Below, in pieces: positions 1 to 8,710 of a DNA stretch of 64,000 nt (its first letter is position 1; every line of letters starts with the position of its first letter). Position numbers and translations under genes: made by a program. The stretch spans positions 1-64,000 of the forward strand of contig NZ_JAIUHR010000011.1 of NCBI RefSeq assembly GCF_020165195.1, read 5' to 3'. This stretch comes from Mesorhizobium sp. CA14 (GTDB lineage Bacteria; Pseudomonadota; Alphaproteobacteria; Rhizobiales; Rhizobiaceae). The notes beneath the pieces were generated by a model, which had not been told where the DNA came from, ran no database searches, and was given only the letters and a program-made list of their open reading frames with translations.

Positions 1-368
1 TTCACCGCCATTGCGATTCCCTCCGAGCTTCCTTCTCAGAGAATCACAACCAGCCAATTACGCAACAGGCCCACAAGAGGAGAAGGAGAGACTGCGCCAG
101 GCTTGCTCTTGAGCATCCGCCTTGCGGCGATGGCCGCTGACTTGCCGGCCGTCTTCTGGATGCAGGAAGAAGAACCCCGGAATGGGAAGCAGTGGGATGA
201 CTGACACAGAGGTCAACAGATTTTGACGCCTGCCTGGGCCAGGGACGGAACGCGGCCGGCTGCCGCCATCTGAAACTCGATCACATATCCGTGTTGACGT
301 AACCATTCGAGCTGCGCCGGCGAACCGGAAGAGGGCGACCATGCCCTTCAACAATGGGAGTTGTTCAG
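1..368. other. Gene-free leading stretch
   Basis: No convincing gene is visible in these bases. The open frames have arginine- and serine-rich, low-complexity translations and no ribosome binding site. The last ~100 bases presumably hold the promoter of the Met-rich peptide gene that follows, but I could not pick a clear -35/-10 pair. Confidence 0.4.
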
Positions 369-668
369 ATGCACTCAATCAAGCTCGCACTCATTGCCGG
401 CCTCGCCGGTCTTTGCGCCTCGCAAGCCTTTGCCGAAGATACAATGGGCGCCATGACCATGATGAAGGGCGGCCAGGTCACCGCGATCATGCCGGACGGC
501 CACATGGGCACCATGATGCCGGATGCCAAGATGAGCGCCGAAATGATGAAGATGGCCAAGCCGATCAAGCATTGCATGATGATGATCACCGACGCCAAGG
601 GCAAGGCCTACATGATCGACACGTCGACCAAGAAGGCCCAAGCCGAATGTGAAAAAATGGCGATGTGA
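369..668 (+). CDS. Methionine-rich secreted small protein
   Basis: A 99-residue protein of unknown family. Residues 1-22 look like a Sec signal peptide (basic start, hydrophobic core, cleavage after AFA). The mature ~76 residues carry about 18 methionines in clusters such as MTMMKGG, GHMGTMMPD and KHCMMMI, plus two cysteines and two histidines. Such Met/His/Cys clustering is typical of periplasmic copper- or silver-binding peptides, so metal binding is a reasonable inference but not shown. The start at 369 is chosen over 354 because a GGGAG motif lies about 9 bases upstream and the signal peptide then begins at once. It is monocistronic; the ClC gene follows after 179 bases. Confidence 0.7.
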   Translation: MHSIKLALIAGLAGLCASQAFAEDTMGAMTMMKGGQVTAIMPDGHMGTMMPDAKMSAEMMKMAKPIKHCMMMITDAKGKAYMIDTSTKKAQAECEKMAM

Positions 669-847
669 CCTCGCCGGTCCCGCGTGCCGACCTCCCCGCC
701 GGCCGGTGCGCCGGCGGGTTATCCGCCATCCGGCAACGTCTCCTTGAGCACCGCTCCTCGACCTGACTGACATAGCGTCGGGCTCGCCCTCGCGGGTTGA
801 TCGGCCCGGCGAGTGTGCTAGGGCGGACAAGCATCACGAGGACGGTC

Positions 848-2200
848 ATGGCCGGCATATCGCGAAAATACCGCATGCTGCGGCGTTCCCACGCCATGTG
901 GGTGTCGCGGCGCGTCTGGCAGCCGCGCCTCGTCTTCTGGGCCGGCGCCATCTCGATCGGCCTGATCAGCGTCCTGTTCGCTCTGCTCGCCGACCGGGCG
1001 CAGGCCCTGTTCCATGCCGTCACCGCCGGCGGCAGTGGCTGGCGCTTCTATCTTCCGTTGATCATGACGCCGGCCGGCTTCGCGCTTTGCGCCTGGCTTG
1101 CCCATTCCTTCTTCCCGGGATCGCAAGGCAGCGGCATCCCGCAGGCGATCGCCGCGCGCCACCTGCGCGACGACGAGGATCGCGGGCCTCTTCTTTCGTT
1201 GCGCCTGGCGGCGGGCAAGATCGCGCTTACAGTGATAGGCCTGTTCTGCGGCGCCTCCATCGGCCGCGAAGGCCCGACGGTGCAGGTCGGCGCCTCGCTG
1301 ATGTTGCAGGCCGCGCGCTGGGGCGGCATGGCGCAGGCGCGCGGCCTGATCCTCGCCGGTTCCGCGGCAGGCATCGCCGCTGCCTTCAACACGCCGCTGG
1401 CCGGCATCGTCTTCGCCATCGAGGAGATGGGCCGCGCCTACGAGTCGCGCACCAATGGGCTGGTGCTGACGGCGGTGATTTTGGCCGGTCTTGCCTCGCT
1501 CGGCCTGGTCGGCAACTACACCTATTTCGGCGTCGCCAGGGACACGGTGGCCTTCGCCACCGACTGGCCGCTGGTGCTCGCCTGCGGCATCATCGGCGGC
1601 GGTGTCGGCGCGCTGTTCTCGCTGTTGGCGCTGAAGGTCATGCGCCGCATCCGGCGCTGGAACGCGCTGCAGCCGCTGCCGCGCACTTTGGTCGTGGCGG
1701 CTATCTGCGGCCTGGCCGTGGCCGCGATCGGCATCGCCTCCGGAGGATCGACCTTCGGCACTGGCTACGCGCAGGCCCGCGGCGCGATCGAAGGCACGCC
1801 GCTCCCGGCCTTCTTCTTCGTCGAGAAATTCGCAGCCGGCCTGCTGTCGATGGTGTCGGGCATTCCCGGTGGCCTCTTCGCGCCGTCGCTGGCGGTGGGC
1901 GCGGGGCTGGGCAGCACGCTCGGCCTGGTCTTCGGCACGGCTACCGGAACCGCGGCGCTGCTCGGCATGGCCGGCTATTTCGCCGGCGTCGTGCAGGCGC
2001 CGATGACGGCTTTCGTCATCATCCTCGAAATGACCGGCAACCACGACAATGTGATCGCGCTGATGTGCGCGGCTATGCTGGGCTACGGCACGGCGAGGCT
2101 CATCTCCAACGAACCGCTCTACCACGCGCTGTCGCGCGTCTTCATCGCCGAGGCGATCCGGCGGCGCAGGGCGGAGACAAGCGAAGCGGTGAAAGTCTAG
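848..2200 (+). CDS. clcA: ClC-family chloride channel/antiporter
   Basis: A 450-residue inner-membrane protein of the ClC superfamily, which exchanges chloride for protons or conducts chloride. All three selectivity-filter signatures are present: GSGIP near residue 94, GREGP near 140 and GLFAP near 341. The gating glutamate of GREGP and an internal-gate glutamate in the FAIEEM segment are both kept, which favours a proton-coupled exchanger. There are about ten hydrophobic segments and no cytoplasmic CBS domains, as usual for the short bacterial form. Start at 848 is preferred over 797 because GAGGA lies 5 bases upstream. The stop converges on the DUF4336 gene 22 bases away. Confidence 0.9.
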   Translation: MAGISRKYRMLRRSHAMWVSRRVWQPRLVFWAGAISIGLISVLFALLADRAQALFHAVTAGGSGWRFYLPLIMTPAGFALCAWLAHSFFPGSQGSGIPQAIAARHLRDDEDRGPLLSLRLAAGKIALTVIGLFCGASIGREGPTVQVGASLMLQAARWGGMAQARGLILAGSAAGIAAAFNTPLAGIVFAIEEMGRAYESRTNGLVLTAVILAGLASLGLVGNYTYFGVARDTVAFATDWPLVLACGIIGGGVGALFSLLALKVMRRIRRWNALQPLPRTLVVAAICGLAVAAIGIASGGSTFGTGYAQARGAIEGTPLPAFFFVEKFAAGLLSMVSGIPGGLFAPSLAVGAGLGSTLGLVFGTATGTAALLGMAGYFAGVVQAPMTAFVIILEMTGNHDNVIALMCAAMLGYGTARLISNEPLYHALSRVFIAEAIRRRRAETSEAVKV

Positions 2201-2222
2201 CAGCTTCGAAGCTGGGCGGTCG

Positions 2223-2981
2223 TCACAAGACCCAACGGAACGCGCGCCTGAGTTCGTCGGCGCCGTCTCTGTCATACCACCGGCCATGGGCGATTATGAC
2301 GCGTTCCGGATGCCAGGCGAGCATCTGGTGAACGGCCGCCCGCAAAGCCCGGCGACGGTGAAAGAAGCTCAACCGCATGTCGATGGGCGCCTTGCCGTCC
2401 GGATCGGCCGCGCCGGCGAGCCTGACGAGGAGCCTCAGAAACCGACTGTGAATCCGGCCCGGTTCGAAGTTCTCGATCAGGTCGGTGAGGATCAGCGTTA
2501 GCGAGGCGCGATGAAACAGAACGGCTTCGGTGAGGACGCCGCCGCGCACGACCAACAGGTCGATCTCGGCGGGCCAAGGCGAGCCGCGTCCCACCAGCAG
2601 CCGGTCCACCGCGATCGGACGCTTCGCCCGCTCCCGCAGGCCGCGCACCGCCAAAACCTCCGCCTTGGGGATGGCTGCTTTCCAGTCGGGAACCCACCAG
2701 TAGTGAAGGGAATTCGGCGCAACCAGGAAGCGGACCGGCCCCAGAAGCTCGACCGCGGACCGGAGCGCGGGTGTCAGCGCCACGGGTGAATGCAGGATCA
2801 GGTCGCCATTGCGAAGCCGTATGACCGTCATGCGAGTGGTGAAGGGAAATTCAAACGGTCCGACGCCGAAGCCGATCCATGGCCCGTCCACGATCCACAG
2901 ATCGGGAGCGACGGGTTTCAGGACGTTGATCGGCTCATAAAGATCGGGACCAGATCTGTCCGTGGCAGATTCCTGTGGCAT
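2223..2981 (-). CDS. DUF4336 protein, metallo-hydrolase-like
   Basis: A 252-residue soluble protein matching the DUF4336 family as I know it, whose members resemble beta-lactamase-fold hydrolases with a degraded metal site. The N-terminal part (LKPVAPDLWIVDGPW) and the strand RMTVIRLRNGDLILHSPVA are typical. There is no HxHxDH motif. The region LVAPNSLHYWWVPDWKAAIP and the late segment VIIAHGRWYD contain the histidines that remain. Function is unknown. It is transcribed alone and converges with the ClC gene. Confidence 0.65.
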   Translation of the reverse strand: MPQESATDRSGPDLYEPINVLKPVAPDLWIVDGPWIGFGVGPFEFPFTTRMTVIRLRNGDLILHSPVALTPALRSAVELLGPVRFLVAPNSLHYWWVPDWKAAIPKAEVLAVRGLRERAKRPIAVDRLLVGRGSPWPAEIDLLVVRGGVLTEAVLFHRASLTLILTDLIENFEPGRIHSRFLRLLVRLAGAADPDGKAPIDMRLSFFHRRRALRAAVHQMLAWHPERVIIAHGRWYDRDGADELRRAFRWVL

Positions 2982-3076
2982 GGCTACTCGCCGTTACCTC
3001 GAAGCGCGGTCATCGCCGATTTCTGCTGGATACAGGCTGCGGGGCCGGAGCCCGGTTCATTTCCTCTTTTCGTGAA

Positions 3077-3113
3077 AACGGCCCGGCAACCCAAGCCGAG
3101 ATGCCGGGCCGTT
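3077..3113 (-). terminator. Intrinsic terminator of the zinc-ribbon gene
   Basis: A perfect 12-bp inverted repeat (AACGGCCCGGCA pairing with TGCCGGGCCGTT) with a 13-base loop. Read on the minus strand the stem is followed by TTTT. It lies about 60 bases past the stop of the small zinc-ribbon gene and also separates it from the DUF4336 gene downstream. Confidence 0.75.
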
Positions 3114-3175
3114 GGGAAACGCCCGCGCGCAGCGCTTCCCGAGTCGCGTTCCCGCGTCACCTAGGGGCCGGTGAC

Positions 3176-3433
3176 CTACGGCGGCGTCTCGTTTGCGCAG
3201 GCGATCAGCGGGACGGTCGAAGCCCGCAGCCGCGCTTGCGACAGCCACAATTGACGGTGCTCCCGTGACAGGCCCTTCATCGCGCTCCGAGCCGCCGAGG
3301 TGATCTCGAATGCCCCGCAGGCAGCACACTGGAATTCCACCTTGCGCAGGGTGACCTCGGCTTCCAGGGACACGCCGGCGCAAACCGGGCAGGTGGACGG
3401 GTAGTATCTCCTTTCGAAGGACAGGACGTTCAT
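3176..3433 (-). CDS. Small zinc-ribbon protein
   Basis: An 85-residue protein with two CxxC knuckles, CPVC at residues 15-18 and CAAC at residues 36-39, spaced as in a four-cysteine zinc ribbon. The remainder is helical and basic (SAARSAMKGLSREHRQLWL). Such small zinc ribbons bind nucleic acid or act as adaptors, but the specific role is unknown. No strong Shine-Dalgarno is visible ahead of 3433. A terminator hairpin follows, which supports a real short transcript. It is not coupled to its neighbours. Confidence 0.6.
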   Translation of the reverse strand: MNVLSFERRYYPSTCPVCAGVSLEAEVTLRKVEFQCAACGAFEITSAARSAMKGLSREHRQLWLSQARLRASTVPLIACANETPP

Positions 3434-3524
3434 CGTGTGAACCCATTCGACAGCATGCCGCGGGGGTGGGCTTTGAACTCCAACATCGGGCGCATTCTTT
3501 TCCCCTATGCAACCGGCGCCACGA

Positions 3525-4310
3525 TCAGCCTCTTATCTTCGGCGCAACGCCGCGACGCGTGGCGACTTCGATCTGCTTTGCTTCCACCTCGAGCCGATCC
3601 GGGGCGGCCGATCCCATCAGCGCGTAGGCCGTGCCCCCAGACTGCCAATAGACCGTCGGCACGCGGCCGTCGGTGGCGGGCGTCGGCGGAACGGCGCCCT
3701 CGCCGTTCATCGGCGCGGCGACCAGCGTGATACGCCCCACGCTTGGCGTATCCGCCGTCACCACCAGGCTCTGCTGCCCGTTCCAAGGCTGCACCTGGAC
3801 ATCCTTGACCACCCATGCGGAGGGCAGCGTCGGCATGCTGACGTTGACGGCGCCAACCAGCCGCTGGATCTTGTCCTGCTTGAGTTCGTCGCCCTTTTCG
3901 GGACCTGCGTTGAGCTGCGCGACGCGCAGCGCATCCCGCGCGGCCAGGATGAAGGTTTCATCCGCCGTCTTGCCGCCCTGGCGAAGCGGTACGGTCAGCG
4001 AGTTGGCCGACCATCCGATCGCGATCAGCGCGACAGCGGCGGCCTGAAGCTTGAGCATTGCGAACATCCACCTGCGGCGAAGCGCCTGTTCCAGCTGTCT
4101 CGCCTTTTCGACAGTCGCGCCGGGCGGGAACAATCGCCGGGGCTGGGAATCGCGCAGCGCTTCCATGCGTTGCGCGTGGGCAAACACCGCCGCCGCCAGC
4201 TCGGGCTCGCGGGCAAGCCGGGCCTGCAGCTCGGATCGCTGTGACGGCGACAATTCGCCATCCAGCAAACGGCCGATATCCTGTTCGGAAACGCGATTAT
4301 CGGGCCGCAT
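3525..4310 (-). CDS. Anti-sigma factor, membrane-anchored
   Basis: A 261-residue regulator, probably controlling the ECF sigma factor encoded just upstream. The N-terminal ~50 residues (IGRLLDGELSPSQRSELQAR) have the usual anti-sigma helical pattern but lack the HxxxCxxC zinc motif. A single membrane segment lies near residues 92-110 (LQAAAVALIAIGWSA). The rest would be periplasmic and resembles the RskA-type anti-sigma C-terminal domain. Start at 4310 is set by a GGAGG five bases upstream inside the end of the sigma gene, giving a 14-base overlap and probable translational coupling. Confidence 0.8.
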   Translation of the reverse strand: MRPDNRVSEQDIGRLLDGELSPSQRSELQARLAREPELAAAVFAHAQRMEALRDSQPRRLFPPGATVEKARQLEQALRRRWMFAMLKLQAAAVALIAIGWSANSLTVPLRQGGKTADETFILAARDALRVAQLNAGPEKGDELKQDKIQRLVGAVNVSMPTLPSAWVVKDVQVQPWNGQQSLVVTADTPSVGRITLVAAPMNGEGAVPPTPATDGRVPTVYWQSGGTAYALMGSAAPDRLEVEAKQIEVATRRGVAPKIRG

Positions 4311-4830
4311 CGCGCCCTCCAATGATCTTCAAGTGACGGGCAGCTGCGCTGTCCATATCTTCCATGTTGTTCTTCAAGGCCGTGCGAGCCCGGCTGAGGC
4401 GGGACATCACGGTTCCCGTCGGTACCCCCAGCAGTTCGGCCGCCTCGGCATAGGTGAAGCCCAGGACGCCGACGAGATGCAGTATTTCGGCCTGGTCGGT
4501 CGGCATGCGGGCGAGGGCCCTGGCGACGTTGGAGAGCTCGGCGCTGTGCTCCTGCGGTGGCGGCAAGGCCGCATCCGACATGTCGGCGATGGATGCGAGG
4601 CGGCGCCTGTCGGCATTGGCACGGCTGGCGCCGGTGAAGAAGGTGTTGCGGACAATCCTGATCAGCCAGGGCAGCAGCGGCCGTGAGGGATCGTAGCTGC
4701 CGGCCATCGAGAGCGCACGGGCGAGAGCTTCCTGCACCAGATCATCGGCGTCGGAATCATTGCCGGTGAGCACCCTGCCGTAACGCCATAGATCCTCCAG
4801 ATGCGGTATGACGTCGAACTTCGCTTTCAT
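4297..4830 (-). CDS. ECF-family RNA polymerase sigma factor
   Basis: A 177-residue extracytoplasmic-function sigma factor. Region 2 is seen at residues ~20-65 (DADDLVQEALARAL, then the PLLPWLIRIVRN segment) and region 4 at ~110-155, with the helix-turn-helix FTYAEAAELLGVPTGTVMSR. Length fits the ECF family. It overlaps the anti-sigma gene by 14 bases, so the two form a signalling unit in which the membrane-bound partner would hold the sigma factor until a stimulus arrives. I could not assign an ECF group. Possible autoregulation is not shown: I found no clear matching promoter upstream. Confidence 0.88.
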   Translation of the reverse strand: MKAKFDVIPHLEDLWRYGRVLTGNDSDADDLVQEALARALSMAGSYDPSRPLLPWLIRIVRNTFFTGASRANADRRRLASIADMSDAALPPPQEHSAELSNVARALARMPTDQAEILHLVGVLGFTYAEAAELLGVPTGTVMSRLSRARTALKNNMEDMDSAAARHLKIIGGRDAAR

Positions 4831-5220
4831 CCCATCTCATGCCGCCCGTCTCGTGTCGCCCGCTTCAAGCCGGATTGGCGCAAGCCGGGCCTATCTTGCC
4901 TGCGCTGCCCGGCCGGAGCCGGCGTGAAAGACGGCCCAGCGGTCAGGGACAGGGGACAGGCAACCGCTGGGCCGGATGGGAGCGTGCTCCTCCCGACTGC
5001 AAGCCCTGAAAGACGCTCGTCCCAGTGCTTGCTGCCGCTCCCTGTTTCGACGTGGCCGTGCAGATGACGGCCACCTCAAAGAGCGTTCTCCCTCTTTTGC
5101 CCCATCTACCGGTCTCGGCCGGAAACTATTCCGTTCGCCGCGCAATTTTTTGAATGATAGCCGCAAGCGATCGCCGGCGCGCGGAATCGACCGGCGCCGA
5201 CGCAAGGACAAAGCCGAATG
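4831..5220. other. Upstream region of the sigma operon, no gene seen
   Basis: About 390 bases between the sigma gene (reading left) and the terminator of the next minus-strand gene. Open frames here have arginine-rich shadow-type translations. An AT-rich patch near 5145-5160 is the likeliest promoter area. I see no repeats or structured elements. Confidence 0.4.
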
Positions 5221-5253
5221 GCAAAGGGCCGGACCTGGTGGCCCGGCCTTTGC
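5221..5253 (-). terminator. Stem-loop ending the IalB-like gene
   Basis: GCAAAGG pairs with CCTTTGC and the stem continues with CCGG and a short GCC/GGT segment around a four-base loop, with one bulge. It starts 25 bases past the stop codon. There is no T-tract, so termination may be weak or Rho-assisted. Confidence 0.5.
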
Positions 5254-5277
5254 GTCAAATCCGGATGTAGGCTTGGC

Positions 5278-5784
5278 CTATTTGCACTTGGCGATGGAGG
5301 CCAGCGCCGCCGAGATGCCCTTCAGCGAGAAGACGTAGGAGGTGGGATTGCCGCGGCCGGACTTGGCCTGCACCTTCATGTCGGAGCCGGTCTTCATGGC
5401 GGCGATCAGCACCGGCTCCTCGGCGGCGTTCTCGACCCAAGCCGACTTGCCGCGGGTGAACATCGAGAAGGTCTTCTTGTCGATGGTGACGGTGGCCTTC
5501 GAGCCTTCCTGGAAATTGTAGCCGGCGATGAACTGCGGCTCGTAGGAGACCTGCTGTCCCGGACGCTGGCTGACGAAGAAGAACATGTCGCCGTGATCGA
5601 GCGAGGGGGGCTGCTTGTCGGTGGGCACGGTGAGCACATAGCAGACCTTGCCTGCCTTCGACTGATAGCTGTAGGTGCCCCACGCATTGTGCTGGCCGAT
5701 CTTCGTCGCCTGCTGCGCCAGCGCCGGCACCGCGAAGCTGGCCGCCAGGACCAGGCTGGAAACTATAGCAATCAATCCGCGCAT
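5278..5784 (-). CDS. Invasion-associated locus B (IalB) family protein
   Basis: A 168-residue exported protein. Residues 1-23 form a clear signal peptide (hydrophobic core, cleavage after ALA). The mature part has the small beta-rich pattern of the IalB family, with a Cys in KVCYVLT and a second Cys near the C-terminus (IAKCK) that could form the usual disulfide. The family is named for a Bartonella invasion locus, but in rhizobia most members have no known role. The gene stands alone with a stem-loop downstream. Confidence 0.6.
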   Translation of the reverse strand: MRGLIAIVSSLVLAASFAVPALAQQATKIGQHNAWGTYSYQSKAGKVCYVLTVPTDKQPPSLDHGDMFFFVSQRPGQQVSYEPQFIAGYNFQEGSKATVTIDKKTFSMFTRGKSAWVENAAEEPVLIAAMKTGSDMKVQAKSGRGNPTSYVFSLKGISAALASIAKCK

Positions 5785-6026
5785 CGTTCTTCCCGTATTC
5801 CAAATGGTGCGGAGGCGGGCCGCGTGGCGTCCTGCCGTCGCTTCATTTTGATTTAATCAGGGTTACCAAACGGTGAATTGTCCTCGAAGAAAAGGAGCTC
5901 ACCCCAGGAAACCGCCACCATCGCGCCGCCGCCTTCAGTTGTCGGCGCATTGTCCCGGCGCGGAGTTGGAGGCCACGAAAACGGCAAGAGTTTGTCTTTT
6001 CGAACGCGCTGATTTGCGGGCGTAAG

Positions 6027-6389
6027 TCAGCTCTTGTCGGCCAACGCATCCCTGGCGGCCTGCCTGTGGGCAGGCGTGATGTGGGCGCTGACGGCGGTGA
6101 TCGCGGCGGTCAGCACCGCGAGGTCGTCGGTGTAGCCGAGGCCGACGACGAAATCGGGAATGAAATCGAACGGCAGGACGAAATAGCCGAGCGCGCCGAG
6201 CAGGGTGGCCTTGGCGCGCAGCGGCGTGTCCTTGTCCATGGCGCAGTAATAGGCGGCAACAACTTCGTCCATGAACGGAATCTGCCGCGCCGCCTTCTTG
6301 GCGGTGCGCCAGAATTTTTCGCGGACCTCGCCTTCGCCGGCGAGCTTGTCGCCGAAGCCGAAGAAATCGAAACCGGTACCTTGCGTCAT
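6027..6389 (-). CDS. YkvA-family (DUF1232) protein
   Basis: A 120-residue protein with the YkvA/DUF1232 core near residues 55-85: ALGYFVLPFDFIPDFVVG followed by GYTDDLAVL. This short hydrophobic motif with conserved prolines and acidic residues marks the family, whose role is unknown. Start is placed at 6389 rather than 6416 because GGAG lies 7 bases upstream. The gene is 84 bases downstream of phhB on the same strand and may be cotranscribed with it. Confidence 0.8.
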   Translation of the reverse strand: MTQGTGFDFFGFGDKLAGEGEVREKFWRTAKKAARQIPFMDEVVAAYYCAMDKDTPLRAKATLLGALGYFVLPFDFIPDFVVGLGYTDDLAVLTAAITAVSAHITPAHRQAARDALADKS

Positions 6390-6473
6390 CAGTCGCTCCT
6401 TGGCGGCCGTGCGCATCGTCGCACCGGCCCGCCGCGGGAAAATGTGGTGAAAGCGGGGGGCTGCTACAAGAGT

Positions 6474-6767
6474 TCAGCCGAAATACCGGTTCATCCGCTT
6501 TGCCAGCTCGATATCCAGCGCCGTCACGCCGCCGGCGTCGTGCGTGTTCAGCGTCACGTCGACGGTCTTGTAGACATTCGACCAATCCGGGTGGTGGTCC
6601 ATCTTTTCGGCGGCCAGCGCCGCGCGGGTCATGAAGGCGAAGGCCTCGGAGAAGTTCTTGAAGACGAAGCTGCGCTTGATCGAAGCGCCGTCCGCGGCAA
6701 CCGACCAGCCGTCGAGTTCCGCAAGCGCGGCGGCGATCGCTTCCTTGCTGAGTTTTTCCCTGTTCAT
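6474..6767 (-). CDS. phhB: 4a-hydroxytetrahydrobiopterin dehydratase
   Basis: A 97-residue pterin-4a-carbinolamine dehydratase, which dehydrates 4a-hydroxytetrahydropterin so the cofactor of aromatic amino acid hydroxylases can be recycled. The active-site block is clear: [20 protein letters not shown], with the paired histidines, followed by the [11 protein letters not shown] segment. Length matches the family. A longer in-frame extension upstream to 7154 is a shadow of the phosphatase gene and is rejected. It is divergent from the tyrosine phosphatase gene, with 49 bases between the starts. Confidence 0.92.
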   Translation of the reverse strand: MNREKLSKEAIAAALAELDGWSVAADGASIKRSFVFKNFSEAFAFMTRAALAAEKMDHHPDWSNVYKTVDVTLNTHDAGGVTALDIELAKRMNRYFG

Positions 6768-6816
6768 GTCCGATCCCTGTGCTATTCGGAGGTGATCCAA
6801 CCATAGCGCCGGATCG

Positions 6817-7332
6817 ATGAGCGCAAAGCCCATAAAATCCATTCTGTTCGTTTGCCTCGGCAACATCTGCCGCTCGCCGCTGGCCGAGGGCGTGTTCCGC
6901 GCCGTCCTGGCTGAGCAAGGCAAAGACCAGGGTCTGGTGATCGATTCGGCCGGTACCGGCGGCTGGCACGCTGGCGAAGCACCGGACCGGCGCTCTATCG
7001 CGGTAGCCGCAAAACACGGCGTCGACATTTCGAGACAGCGGGCGCGCAAGGTGCTGCCGGAGGATTTTTCGCGCTTCGACCTCATCCTCGGCATGGACAA
7101 GGCGAATGTGCGCGACCTCGAGGCGCTGGCGCCGCAGACCGCGCGCGACCGCATCCATCTCTATCTGGATTTTGCCACGGGGAAGGCCGCGGACGTGCCG
7201 GATCCCTATTATGACGGCACCGAGGCCTTCGCCTCGGTCTACCGCATGATCCGCGAGGCGTCGGAAGCGCTGGCGAAGCGGCTCGAGGCCAGCGTCTCGC
7301 CGACCAGCGGCCAGGCTTCCTCGACGATGTAG
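6817..7332 (+). CDS. Low-molecular-weight protein tyrosine phosphatase
   Basis: A 171-residue phosphatase. The P-loop CLGNICRS (C-x5-R-S) is at residues ~13-20 and the general-acid loop DPYYDG near 129-134, so both catalytic parts are intact. The family normally ends about ten residues after the ASEALAKRL helix. Here 15 extra residues (ending GQASSTM) follow, and they are encoded opposite the end of thpR. The two genes overlap tail to tail by 94 bp. The substrate is unknown; relatives act on tyrosine kinases of exopolysaccharide export or on arsenate. Confidence 0.88.
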   Translation: MSAKPIKSILFVCLGNICRSPLAEGVFRAVLAEQGKDQGLVIDSAGTGGWHAGEAPDRRSIAVAAKHGVDISRQRARKVLPEDFSRFDLILGMDKANVRDLEALAPQTARDRIHLYLDFATGKAADVPDPYYDGTEAFASVYRMIREASEALAKRLEASVSPTSGQASSTM

Positions 7333-7832
7333 GGGCCGCCGCCGACCGAATCGCGCGACGACATCAGGACGAAGCGGCCGACGCGGAAGGGCAGCGCCGC
7401 GAAATTGCCGCGCGCCGAAAGATATTGCGCGACATCGAGCGGGCTCCCATTGCGCAGGCGCGCCAGCGTCACATGCGGCGAGAACTTGCGCGGATCGGCC
7501 GGCAGGCCGAGCCGCTGGCAGATGCGGTCGATCTCGCCCTGCAGCGCCGTCAGGTCCGGCGAGGCCGACACGCCGGCCCACACCGCATGCGGTTTCTTGC
7601 CGCCGAAAGCGCCGACGCCGGAGAGCGTCATCTGGAAAGAGGGGCGGTCAACGCGGTCGAGGGCGTTGGCGATCTCGTCGGCGACATGGCCCTCGACATC
7701 GCCGATGAAGCGCAGCGTCAGATGGTAGTTTTCGACATCGATCCAGCGCGCTCCGGGCAGCCCGCCCCGGAGCAGGGACAAAGAGAGTGCGGCATCACGC
7801 GGAATTTCGAGGGCGGTGAAAAGACGTGGCAT
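7239..7832 (-). CDS. thpR: RNA 2',3'-cyclic phosphodiesterase
   Basis: A 197-residue member of the 2H phosphoesterase superfamily (LigT/ThpR), which opens 2',3'-cyclic phosphate RNA ends. The two catalytic HxTL motifs are present: YHLTLRF near residue 42 and HVTLARL near 131. The family normally ends soon after a YxxxxxxPL segment (YIVEEAWPL here). The last ~20 residues form a tail that overlaps the phosphatase gene on the other strand. Confidence 0.88.
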   Translation of the reverse strand: MPRLFTALEIPRDAALSLSLLRGGLPGARWIDVENYHLTLRFIGDVEGHVADEIANALDRVDRPSFQMTLSGVGAFGGKKPHAVWAGVSASPDLTALQGEIDRICQRLGLPADPRKFSPHVTLARLRNGSPLDVAQYLSARGNFAALPFRVGRFVLMSSRDSVGGGPYIVEEAWPLVGETLASSRFASASDASRIMR

Positions 7833-7983
7833 GTGAAGCCTCCTGTCCTCGAATCGAAACTCTCGGCCCTAGCGAATCATCGATATAGGCGCGGGGCAAG
7901 CGGTTTGTTGTCCACAGGGTTTCCCCAGCGGAAGCGTGGCGTTCCGGACTCACGGCGGCCCGCCCTCATGACGGTCCACCCCC

Positions 7984-8628
7984 TCATGAAGGTCCCCCAT
8001 TGTCGGCGATCGCCTTCTCGACCACGGGAAGGATGCGTTCGACCATGACATCGACCCCCTTGGGATTGGGATGCAGGCCGTCTTCCAGCTGGCGGTCGGG
8101 ATGGCCGGCGACGCCGTCGAGAAAGAACGGATAGAGCGGGACCCGGTATTTTTCGGCAAGCCGCGGATAGATGGCGTCGAATGCCTTCTGGTAGTCGGCG
8201 CCGAGATTGGGCGCGGCGCGCATGCCGGCCAGAAGCACCGGAATGTTGCTTTGCTTCAGCTTGCCGAGCATCGCGTCGAGGTTCTTCTCGGCGATCCCGG
8301 GCGAAAGGCCGCGCAGCATGTCGTTGGCGCCAAGCTCGAGGATCACCAGCCTTGTGCCCTCCGGCACCGACCAGTCGAGCCGCGCCAGCCCGCCGCTCGA
8401 TGTGTCGCCCGACACGCCGGCATTGGCGACGGCGACATCGAGGCCCTTCGCCTTCAGTGCCGCCTGCAGCCTATCGGTGAAACCCTGGCCAGGGCCAAGG
8501 CTGAAGCCCGCCATCAGGCTGTCGCCGAAGCCGACGATGGTGAAGGTGGCGGCGCGCGCCGGCGAAATGGCGCCGCAAAGGGTGAGGAAAAGGATGAGGG
8601 CTGCGGCAAAACGGTGTTTGAATGCCAT
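7984..8628 (-). CDS. tesA: Arylesterase / SGNH lipase, TesA type
   Basis: A 214-residue periplasmic esterase of the SGNH family. After a signal peptide ending near residue 26 (ARA) come block I with the nucleophile (GFGDSLMAGF), block II (VANAGVSGDTSSGG), block III (LELGANDMLRG) and block V with the Asp-His pair (LEDGLHPNPKG). The start at 8628 gives a proper signal peptide; the longer frame to 8937 runs into the divergent ABC gene and is rejected. The head-to-head layout with a YbbA/YbbP-type ABC pair is the same as tesA-ybbA-ybbP in Escherichia coli. Confidence 0.92.
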   Translation of the reverse strand: MAFKHRFAAALILFLTLCGAISPARAATFTIVGFGDSLMAGFSLGPGQGFTDRLQAALKAKGLDVAVANAGVSGDTSSGGLARLDWSVPEGTRLVILELGANDMLRGLSPGIAEKNLDAMLGKLKQSNIPVLLAGMRAAPNLGADYQKAFDAIYPRLAEKYRVPLYPFFLDGVAGHPDRQLEDGLHPNPKGVDVMVERILPVVEKAIADNGGPS

Positions 8629-8710
8629 GCGGCGAGCCCCATATGACCGAAACAACGCAATGAAGGAGACAAGGACCGTCTCCTTTCTCCACATATAGGG
8701 CACTTTCATT

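Noticed and set aside
818..2287. Long minus-strand open frame (489 codons) opposite the ClC gene
   Set aside because: Arg/Asp/Gln-rich translation with no family features. It is a codon-bias shadow of clcA, which has all ClC motifs.
5935..7581. 548-codon minus-strand frame over ykvA, phhB and the phosphatase
   Set aside because: It conflicts with three recognisable genes and reads as arginine-rich nonsense.
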